A stretch of 32,310 bases of DNA. Origin: Ruminococcus sp. (GTDB taxonomy: Bacteria; Bacillota; Clostridia; Oscillospirales; Acutalibacteraceae). Positions 1 through 6,501 of this stretch are shown here, one piece after another. The notes under the pieces are model-generated. The model was not told the DNA's origin and searched no databases. It worked only from the letters and a program-made list of their open reading frames with translations. The stretch covers positions 1 through 32,310 of the forward strand of contig JAFTHZ010000011.1 in assembly GCA_017457155.1 (NCBI GenBank), written 5' to 3'. Each line of letters begins with the position of its first letter. Within the stretch, counting starts at the first letter, position 1. Position numbers and translations under genes: made by a program.

Positions 1-25
1 AATTATATGAAAGGAGTTTCAGCAT

Positions 26-1435
26 ATGGGACTTATTAAAGCAGGATTAGGTGCATTAGGCGGCACACTGGCAGATCAGTGGAAAGAATTTTTCTACTGC
101 GAGTCACTGTCAAACGATGTACTGGTAGCAAAGGGCCAGAAGCGTATTTCAGGCCGTTCATCCAACACAAAGGGAAATGACAACATCATCAGTAATGGCT
201 CAGGAATCGCTGTTGCAGACGGACAGTGTATGATAATCGTTGAGCAGGGCAAGGTTGTAGAGGTATGTGCAGAGCCCGGAGAGTTTACATACGACTCATC
301 CACAGAGCCCTCCATCTTCTCAGGCAAGCTCGGCACAAGCATTATGGAGACCTTCAAGACAGTGGGTAAGCGCTTTACCTACGGTGGAGACACAGGCAAG
401 GACCAGAGAGTATACTACTTCAACACAAAGGAGATCCTGGACAACAAGTTCGGAACTCCCAACCCCATCCCCTTCAGAGTAGTTGACTCAAGAATCTTCC
501 TGGATATTGATGTATCCATCCGTTGCTCAGGTATCTACTCCTACACCATCGCAGACCCCCTGCTGTTCTATACAAAGGTCTGTGGCAACGTAGAGCAGGA
601 GTACACCCGTGACCAGATCGACAGTCAGCTGAAGACAGAGTTTGTCAGCGCTCTGGCTCCCGCATTCGGAAAGCTCTCAGAGATGGAGCTTCGTCCCAAC
701 CAGCTGGCAAATCACAACGACGATATCTGTACCGCAATGAACGACTCCCTCTCCAAGAAGTGGGGCGAGCTTCGCGGACTTAAGGTAGTATCCGTAGCCC
801 TCAACCCTGTTACACTTCCCCCCGAGGATGCAGAGATGCTCAAGCAGGCACAGTACACCGCAAGACTTCAGAATCCCGGACTTGCAGGCGCAGAGCTGGT
901 TGGTGCACAGGCAGATGCAATGCGCTCAGCAGCTTCCAATTCCGCAGGTGCTATGACAGGCTTCATGGGAATGGGCATGGCAATGAACGCAGGCGGCGGA
1001 ATGAACGCACAGAACTTCTTCCAGATGAATCAGCAGCAGGCTCAGCAGGCAGCACCTGCACCCGCACCCGCACCTGCTCAGGATGGCTGGAAGTGTGCAT
1101 GCGGCGCTATGGCAACAGGCAAGTTCTGTCCCGAGTGTGGAGCAAAGAAGCCCGAGCCCCAGGCAGCAAACAGCTGGAAGTGTGCATGTGGTGCTACAGC
1201 AACAGGTAAATTCTGTCCCGAGTGCGGAGCAAAGAAACCCGAGGCAAACGGCTGGACCTGCGCATGCGGCACAGTAGCACAGGGCAAGTTCTGCCCCGAG
1301 TGCGGCGCAAAGAAGCCTGCAGGCGCACCTCTTTACAAGTGCGACAAGTGTGGATGGACTCCCGAGGATCCCCACAATCCTCCCAAGTTCTGTCCCGAGT
1401 GCGGAGACACCTTTGACGAGGCTGACAAAACCTAA
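26..1435 (+). CDS. SPFH-domain protein with four C-terminal zinc ribbons (YdjI-like)
   Basis: A 469-residue protein whose opening (MGLIKAGLGALGGTLADQWK) matches my memory of the Bacillus YdjI family of SPFH / virion-core-like proteins. Residues about 40-285 form the SPFH-like body. A low-complexity Gln/Ala/Pro linker follows (about 335-352). The C-terminus (about 355-469) holds four Cys4 zinc ribbons: three nearly identical copies built on WKCACG...KFCPECGAKKP and a fourth, longer one beginning YKCDKCGW. There is no signal peptide or clear membrane helix. SPFH proteins assemble into membrane-associated rings, and in Bacillus the ydj genes belong to an envelope-stress operon; a similar role here is inferred. 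The AAGGAG site at 11-16 supports this start. The next gene begins 17 bp downstream with its own site, so the three genes at 26-2779 look like one operon that starts upstream of the window. Confidence 0.85.
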   Translation: MGLIKAGLGALGGTLADQWKEFFYCESLSNDVLVAKGQKRISGRSSNTKGNDNIISNGSGIAVADGQCMIIVEQGKVVEVCAEPGEFTYDSSTEPSIFSGKLGTSIMETFKTVGKRFTYGGDTGKDQRVYYFNTKEILDNKFGTPNPIPFRVVDSRIFLDIDVSIRCSGIYSYTIADPLLFYTKVCGNVEQEYTRDQIDSQLKTEFVSALAPAFGKLSEMELRPNQLANHNDDICTAMNDSLSKKWGELRGLKVVSVALNPVTLPPEDAEMLKQAQYTARLQNPGLAGAELVGAQADAMRSAASNSAGAMTGFMGMGMAMNAGGGMNAQNFFQMNQQQAQQAAPAPAPAPAQDGWKCACGAMATGKFCPECGAKKPEPQAANSWKCACGATATGKFCPECGAKKPEANGWTCACGTVAQGKFCPECGAKKPAGAPLYKCDKCGWTPEDPHNPPKFCPECGDTFDEADKT

Positions 1436-1452
1436 TCCCAAGGAGTAACCTC

Positions 1453-2550
1453 ATGGCAGTACTACAAGACTATAAATGCCCTTGCTGTGGCGGCTCCATA
1501 GAGTTCAACAGCCAAGTCCAGAAGATGAAGTGTCCCTACTGCGACACTGAGTTTGAGATGGACGCGCTGAAAGAATATGATCAGGATCTGAACAATGACG
1601 CTCAGAGCACGGATGACATGCAATGGGATACCGCCGCAGGCACAAGCTGGCAGGAGGGCGAGACAGACGGCATTAACGTCTATGTCTGCAAATCCTGTGG
1701 AGGCGAGATCATCGGCGACAATACCACCGCCGCCACCCAGTGTCCCTACTGCAACAACCCTGTTGTTATTATGGGACAGTTCTCGGGAGATCTCAGGCCT
1801 GACTACGTCATCCCCTTCAAGCTTACGAAAGAGGATGCAAAACAGGCTCTCTCCAATCACCTGAAGGGCAAGCTCCTGCTCCCCAAGGAGTTTAAGGACG
1901 AAAACAAAATCAATGAGATCAAGGGCGTGTATGTTCCCTTCTGGCTTTTTGATGCTGATGCAGATGCCCGCATAAGATACAAGGCTACCCGCGTCAGGAC
2001 CTGGAGCGACAGCAACTATATCTACACAAAGACCAGCCACTACTCTGCCACAAGAGCAGGCTCCGTGGGATATGAGAGAGTTCCCGTTGACGGATCCAGC
2101 AAAATGCCCGACGACCTGATGGAATCTATCGAGCCCTACGACTTCGGCGACGCGGTGGACTTTCAGACTGCGTATCTTGCAGGCTATGTAGCAGACAAGT
2201 ATGATGTCTCATCCGAGCAGAGCATCCAGCGTGCAAACGACAGGATCAAGCGCAGCACAGAAGAGACCTTCGCTGCCACCGTGCAGGGATATACCACAGT
2301 TAACACCGAGCACTCTGCCATAAAGCTCCACAACGGAAAAGCCAAGTACGCCCTCTACCCCGTATGGATACTCAACTCCACCTACAAGGACGAGAAGTTC
2401 ACCTTTGCCATGAACGGTCAGACAGGCAAGTTTGTCGGCGATCTGCCTATGGACATGGGCGCCTTCTGGAGATGGCTGGGAATCCTCACGGCAGCAGGTA
2501 CTGCCCTGGCACTTCTGGCAATAACACTCTATATGAATTTCGGAGGATGA
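1453..2550 (+). CDS. Zinc-ribbon membrane protein (YdjG-like)
   Basis: A 365-residue protein with two zinc ribbons at its N-terminus: CPCC...CPYC at residues 9-30 and CKSC...CPYC at about 80-101. A roughly 200-residue mixed domain follows (from about YVIPFKLTKEDAKQAL), then one C-terminal hydrophobic segment (about 335-362) that should anchor it in the membrane with the zinc ribbons in the cytoplasm. This order, and its place right after an SPFH/zinc-ribbon gene, match Bacillus YdjG, often annotated as a TFIIB-type zinc-ribbon protein. Its biochemical activity is not known to me; a structural or adaptor role beside the SPFH ring is inferred. An AAGGAG site at 1440-1445 sits 7 bases before the ATG. 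The stop overlaps the ribosome binding site of the next small gene, which implies translational coupling. Confidence 0.8.
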   Translation: MAVLQDYKCPCCGGSIEFNSQVQKMKCPYCDTEFEMDALKEYDQDLNNDAQSTDDMQWDTAAGTSWQEGETDGINVYVCKSCGGEIIGDNTTAATQCPYCNNPVVIMGQFSGDLRPDYVIPFKLTKEDAKQALSNHLKGKLLLPKEFKDENKINEIKGVYVPFWLFDADADARIRYKATRVRTWSDSNYIYTKTSHYSATRAGSVGYERVPVDGSSKMPDDLMESIEPYDFGDAVDFQTAYLAGYVADKYDVSSEQSIQRANDRIKRSTEETFAATVQGYTTVNTEHSAIKLHNGKAKYALYPVWILNSTYKDEKFTFAMNGQTGKFVGDLPMDMGAFWRWLGILTAAGTALALLAITLYMNFGG

Positions 2551-2554
2551 TGAT

Positions 2555-2779
2555 ATGGTATTTGACAATTCATGGATATTGATCGCCTTCGTGGCCGGTG
2601 TTATCATCGGGCTCATCGGAGTGTTCATCATGAAATCCCAGCTGAAGTCTGTCAGATTTCAGGCGGCTGCACATCACTATGAGAAGAAGGACACCTTCGT
2701 CCTCACAGAGCAGCGGGATGTGTATCTGTACTCCACAGTGACCAAGATCCCCAAGCCAAAGAACAACAGCAAGAAATAA
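2555..2779 (+). CDS. Small single-helix membrane protein resembling the C-terminal tail of TPM-domain (YdjH-like) proteins
   Basis: A 74-residue protein with one membrane segment at about residues 7-26, then a basic tail (KSQLKSVRFQAAAHHYEKKD, then LTEQRDVYLYSTVTKIPKPK). From memory this tail closely resembles the part after the transmembrane helix in clostridial TPM-domain proteins (YdjH type), in which a secreted TPM domain of about 150 residues comes first. That domain and its signal peptide are absent; the ATG lies just before the helix and has its own GGAGG at 2542-2546, overlapping the ydjG-like stop. So this is either a split protein, with the TPM part encoded elsewhere, or a shortened form that keeps only the membrane/cytoplasmic part. 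The gene ends just before a strong terminator and closes the operon. Confidence 0.65.
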   Translation: MVFDNSWILIAFVAGVIIGLIGVFIMKSQLKSVRFQAAAHHYEKKDTFVLTEQRDVYLYSTVTKIPKPKNNSKK

Positions 2780-2802
2780 TAGTTTTATTCTTGGATAAAC
2801 CT

Positions 2803-2835
2803 AAGCAGGCATAGTTTCTATGCCTGCTTTTTTTG
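2803..2835 (+). terminator. Rho-independent terminator of the SPFH operon
   Basis: A perfect 11-bp inverted repeat (2803-2813 with 2819-2829), loop GTTTC, followed by a T run to 2833. It lies 23 bp after the stop of the small membrane protein gene and separates this operon from the unknown two-gene operon. Confidence 0.85.
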
Positions 2836-2865
2836 TCAGCACAATCTCACGATCTGTATTTTGCC

Positions 2866-2895
2866 TTGTATTTCTTTGATCTGATATGCTATAAT
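2866..2895 (+). promoter_or_regulatory. Predicted promoter of the unknown two-gene operon
   Basis: A -35 of TTGTAT (2866-2871), an 18-bp spacer and a perfect -10 TATAAT (2890-2895) preceded by TGC, an extended -10. It lies between the upstream terminator and the gene at 2949, so the two-gene unit is transcribed independently with a leader of roughly 45-50 bases. Confidence 0.6.
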
Positions 2896-2948
2896 AATTT
2901 ACATAATTATACATATTTTGCAAGCTCATCGATCGTGAGGAAAAAACA

Positions 2949-4760
2949 ATGCCAACAAACGATAACTCTCTTTTCAGATTTGAAATCAACCAGGATAATC
3001 TTTGGGAACAGGAAAACCACAGAACTTCAGCCCAGACAGTAGAGGTTGAAGTCCTTCCTCCTGTGGATCTGAGCGACAAACTGAAAGTCGAAATATACAA
3101 GGGCATTACCGAAACGGACAAAAAGTTAAGTGCCATAAATGAACGTATCGAGGAGCTTAACTCCGAAATAGACAGCCTGACAAATCATGCAGATGGCCTG
3201 GACTATGCAGTAGCTGTGGCAAGCGGTATCCTGACAGGCATAGTCGACAGTATCTTTGTCGGTGAAATTGACATCAAAGGCGCAACCAAAGCCGCCGAAA
3301 AAGAAATATCAGACAAAGTAAAACAGAAAGCTCTGAAAGAAAAACAGGACGATACAGTAAAAAAAGCAATTGAAGGAGCAAAGAAAAAGGGCAAGCACCT
3401 GTCAAAAGAAGAGATAAATCAAATCCGGGAGCAAGTAAAGATCAAGTTCAATTCAGATCCCAACAATCTGGCTGACACAGATAAGGACCCGGTACTCAGA
3501 CGTGCTATAAAATATCTTGAGGATAAGCATCCCACTCCTCAGGATAACCTGTACAAGGGGACAGGCAGCAGCCCGTCCAATCATCATCTTGATGATATTG
3601 CTCATCATGCTTCTTTGGTAGGAATGATCGCATCAATTGTTGTTCAGTTCCTCAGGGTGGCAACCTTCGTCAACAATGAGGGAAAATGGCAACTGAAATT
3701 TGTCAAGACAGATCCCAAGGAGCTTGTCGAACTATGGTTGCCCATAGTAATCTCAGGACTGTTGAACTGGCTTGTATATATGGCAGAAAAAACCGAAGAT
3801 AATGAAGCAACCGAAAAAATACCTGAGCCAATTTTTAAGATCGCTCATCTGTTAGCAAGTGCACCTGCAATCATAAGTGTAATAAAGGCGATCAACAATT
3901 GGTGTATGCACCTCTATTCAGACGTTGCAGGTTCAGCAACCAGCAAGGGCAGAGGTGCCGGAATCCCGGGACTGTTTATTTCTATGCTCAAGGAAATCTC
4001 CAGCGTTCCGCCTCTGAATCGGACAGGATTGCCAAAGGTGGTTGATAATCTGTACACCACAAAGGGAATCGACCTGCGAACTGAGCTGGGAGTTATCAAA
4101 GAGCTTGGCAGACAGACTATTCCTGTAATTATCAATGAGCTCCTTGTACGTACATTTTATTTTATTCGTCGTTTAATCATTGAGTATAAGGAGCATGGAA
4201 GCTTCTCTGAAATCAACTGGCACAATGTTATCCCCATAGGCAATCGTACCGTAGAGCGGATGATGACTATTGCATCGGGTACTTTCACCGCCTTTGATAT
4301 TGCCGATGCTGCTATTCGTTCAGGAGGTTTCAATGCTTCCTGCATACTGAGAATAAACTTTGTCGGTGTCGGACGATTTGCTATTGCCATTGGCACCGAC
4401 ATAGGCATGGGCATCAAAAAAGCAAAGAAAGAACGCCTGCGCAGCGAGACGCTGAGCGAATATATCAATCTGTCCAAAATAAAAGTATACTACCGAAATG
4501 CCGACCTGTTGTGTTCGGAAGCAGAATTGTATGACAAGGAATCACAGATGCATTCAGCTGAGAAAGATGTCTGGAAAGAGCTCTGTTCCACAGAAGAATC
4601 AATACAGCAGCTGTATGAACAAATTAATATAGTCTGCCAATATCACATAAAGGCTATAGAAGAAATGAACGCCTGCTTAAATGATATAGAATTACTGATT
4701 CCCCATATAGACAAAAACAATCCGGGTTTAAGAGAAAAAATGCTTGAAAGGTTGAAATGA
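2949..4760 (+). CDS. Unknown 603-residue protein with several hydrophobic segments; first gene of a two-gene operon
   Basis: I cannot assign a function. A polar N-terminus (1-45) is followed by a short coiled coil (about 50-82), a hydrophobic stretch with DYAVAVASGILTGIVDSIFVG (85-105), and a highly charged Lys/Glu region (110-200). A His/Asp cluster HHLDDIAHH is at 212-220. Hydrophobic segments lie at about 222-240, 261-278, 296-316 and 391-410. A Gly-rich motif SDVAGSATSKGRGAGIPG is at 324-341 and a helix with ILRINFVGVGRFAIAIGTD at 466-484. The C-terminal 100 residues look helical. There is no signal peptide, so the protein is probably cytoplasmic or embedded in the inner face of the membrane. 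I recall similar unannotated proteins with the SKGRGxGIP motif in other gut Firmicutes (unverified). GAGG at 2937-2940 supports the ATG. Its stop overlaps the next start as ATGA. Heavy AAA/GAA use contrasts with the AAG/GAG-rich neighbours and suggests recent acquisition. Confidence 0.8.
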   Translation: MPTNDNSLFRFEINQDNLWEQENHRTSAQTVEVEVLPPVDLSDKLKVEIYKGITETDKKLSAINERIEELNSEIDSLTNHADGLDYAVAVASGILTGIVDSIFVGEIDIKGATKAAEKEISDKVKQKALKEKQDDTVKKAIEGAKKKGKHLSKEEINQIREQVKIKFNSDPNNLADTDKDPVLRRAIKYLEDKHPTPQDNLYKGTGSSPSNHHLDDIAHHASLVGMIASIVVQFLRVATFVNNEGKWQLKFVKTDPKELVELWLPIVISGLLNWLVYMAEKTEDNEATEKIPEPIFKIAHLLASAPAIISVIKAINNWCMHLYSDVAGSATSKGRGAGIPGLFISMLKEISSVPPLNRTGLPKVVDNLYTTKGIDLRTELGVIKELGRQTIPVIINELLVRTFYFIRRLIIEYKEHGSFSEINWHNVIPIGNRTVERMMTIASGTFTAFDIADAAIRSGGFNASCILRINFVGVGRFAIAIGTDIGMGIKKAKKERLRSETLSEYINLSKIKVYYRNADLLCSEAELYDKESQMHSAEKDVWKELCSTEESIQQLYEQINIVCQYHIKAIEEMNACLNDIELLIPHIDKNNPGLREKMLERLK

Positions 4761-6265
4761 AAATGAAAGACGAAATGATTGCTCAGCTCAACCCCACAAC
4801 AGAAAACCAACTGTCTTCCATTGATGAAGAAAGACTCCCTCAGATTTTTTCTGAACAAGTAGAGCTGTTGAAAGAAGCAAATAATGCATACAACGATGCA
4901 AAAGAAAAGGAAAAAGAAGCAAAAGATAAAGTTGAAACAGCACTATCAAATGCCTCCGCTCTGATTACCGCCGCAAAGAACGCAGGCGGCAACACAGCAA
5001 GCAAGAAAAAATTTTTGTGGGCAGAGTGGACCTCCAAAAAAGAAGAAATTGCAGTAATAAAACAAAACCTCATTGAAATCATAAAATACAACGAAAATAA
5101 CGCAGACGCACAAAAAAAGCTGGCCGAAGTTCAGTCTTCTTTGATGGAATCACAAACTGCCATACTTAAAGTCCAGGAAAAAAACATGGAATACCAGAGA
5201 AAGATCGCCGATGCTACTAAATTCGTCTTTGGACTTAGTGCATATAATATGGCAACAAGTCAATCTGTACTGGTCAAGTTGAGAGCAATCCTATCAGGAG
5301 CCAGCGAGGAGCAATTAGGCGAGCTTGCACAGCAGCAGCTATTCCTGGCGCTGGACCAGATAAAAAACCAGGAAAACATAATCACCCGTTTGAACGAAAG
5401 TGATAAGCTTATTAAAAAACTTAATGCTGAGATAGAAGAAAAGCAAAGAGAAATTGCTGAGATCGAGAAAAAGAACGAAGAGCAAAACCAACAGATATCA
5501 GAAAACACAAGCACATTAATCAAGCATGAGAATGCCCTTTCTGAACAGCAAAGCAAAAACAAGGAGCATGATTTGCTTATTGCCGCAGGAGCCGCAAAGG
5601 ATGTAGAGCAGGATGCTCTCATCTCTGCTATGGAGGAAAAGGACGCAGCACAGGATGCTCTCATCTCTGCTATGGAGGAGAAGGACACAGCACAGGATGC
5701 TCTCATCTCTGCTATGGAGGAAAAGGACACAGCACAGGACGCCCTCATCTCTGCTATGGAGGAAAAGGACACAGAGCAAGATAACAAAATTACCGACCTA
5801 AACTCCCAGGTTGACAAGCATGAAAACATCATCCAGGTACATTCCCGTCAGATTAAAGAATCAGAACTGAGAATTCAGGATGTTTCCCAAAGCATCGCCA
5901 ATGCAACTGCTGAACTAAAGGAAACCATATCCGAAAATGCAGAAACTGCAGACAACAAACTCCTGTCAATTGAGAGAAAAACCGAAGATCAGCTTGACAT
6001 TATGAGAGAGTATGTCAACGATTCCAACGACTCCCTCAAAAAACAGTTAGAAGAGATATCAACACAGCTCAAGGATTCCATCTCCGAACTCAAACATCAA
6101 CTGGATACTCAAAACAAAGAAATGAACAAAAAGATAGAGAGTCTGGAGGACAAAGCTTCTGCACTTAACGTTGCTGTCAGAAGAAAGATCTGGAAAATCA
6201 CTGTATCCGTCGTTGCAGGCACCTCTTTGGTTCTGACTATACTCAACATTCTGGGTATCATATAA
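4757..6265 (+). CDS. Tail-anchored coiled-coil protein with 14-residue repeats; second gene of the unknown operon
   Basis: A 502-residue protein that is almost wholly coiled coil, rich in Lys, Glu, Gln and Ala, with few prolines. Residues 286-341 are four tandem copies of a 14-residue unit (DALISAMEEKDTAQ type), preceded by one degraded copy at 272-285. Fourteen residues is exactly two heptads, so the repeats would lengthen the rod without changing register. The last 25 residues (about 478-502, ending in LVLTILNILGII) form one membrane helix after a basic RRKIWK patch. This gives a tail anchor with the long coiled coil in the cytoplasm. The start overlaps the stop of the upstream gene (ATGA at 4757-4760), with GAAAGG at 4746-4751, so the two products are probably made together and interact. 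Function unknown: a structural tether or partner of the 603-residue protein is inferred. Confidence 0.8.
   Translation: MKMKDEMIAQLNPTTENQLSSIDEERLPQIFSEQVELLKEANNAYNDAKEKEKEAKDKVETALSNASALITAAKNAGGNTASKKKFLWAEWTSKKEEIAVIKQNLIEIIKYNENNADAQKKLAEVQSSLMESQTAILKVQEKNMEYQRKIADATKFVFGLSAYNMATSQSVLVKLRAILSGASEEQLGELAQQQLFLALDQIKNQENIITRLNESDKLIKKLNAEIEEKQREIAEIEKKNEEQNQQISENTSTLIKHENALSEQQSKNKEHDLLIAAGAAKDVEQDALISAMEEKDAAQDALISAMEEKDTAQDALISAMEEKDTAQDALISAMEEKDTEQDNKITDLNSQVDKHENIIQVHSRQIKESELRIQDVSQSIANATAELKETISENAETADNKLLSIERKTEDQLDIMREYVNDSNDSLKKQLEEISTQLKDSISELKHQLDTQNKEMNKKIESLEDKASALNVAVRRKIWKITVSVVAGTSLVLTILNILGII
5570..5779 (+). repeat. Tandem 42-bp coding repeat
   Basis: Four near-identical 42-bp units at 5612-5653, 5654-5695, 5696-5737 and 5738-5779, plus one diverged unit at 5570-5611. 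They differ by only a few bases, mainly GCA/ACA and GAG/GAA changes. They stay in frame and encode two heptads each. The near identity implies recent duplication and possible copy-number variation between strains. Confidence 0.92.
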
Positions 6266-6291
6266 CTCTCTGGTTCAATTATGTAATGATC

Positions 6292-6327
6292 AAATCTCCT
6301 TATCGTAAGGTAAGGAGATTTAATTTT
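6292..6327 (+). terminator. Probable terminator of the unknown two-gene operon
   Basis: An 11-bp perfect inverted repeat (6292-6302 with 6311-6321), loop of 8 bases, followed by a short AATTTT tract, 26 bp after the coiled-coil gene. The T run is short, so termination may be partial. Confidence 0.6.
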
Positions 6328-6414
6328 GCGATGCAACATACTGTCAAGTACACTCCTTTTGTCTAACAAATTTTGATTTCCTGTTCCGCTTTTTGTGTTT
6401 TATCATTTTTCTTA

Positions 6415-6443
6415 TTGAGATTTGGTTTTCTCTGTGTTATTAT
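6415..6443 (+). promoter_or_regulatory. Predicted promoter of the dockerin metallophosphoesterase gene
   Basis: TTGAGA (6415-6420), 17-bp spacer, TATTAT (6438-6443). The downstream leader of about 50 bases carries AGGAGG at 6491-6496, 5 bases before the ATG at 6502. The region 6328-6414 is AT-rich and shows nothing else recognisable. Confidence 0.55.
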
Positions 6444-6501
6444 TAATTTGTAATATTGTACATTTGTACATTGTCGGAATTTTTTATCACAGGAGGTCAT
6501 T

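Noticed and set aside
926-1441. Minus-strand frame of 171 codons opposite the zinc-ribbon region
   Set aside because: Shadow of the Cys-rich repeats on the plus strand; product is low-complexity Cys/Ala/Leu with no start signal.
5612-5779. Tandem repeats as a CRISPR array
   Set aside because: Units are directly contiguous with no spacers, and they keep the reading frame of a coiled-coil protein.
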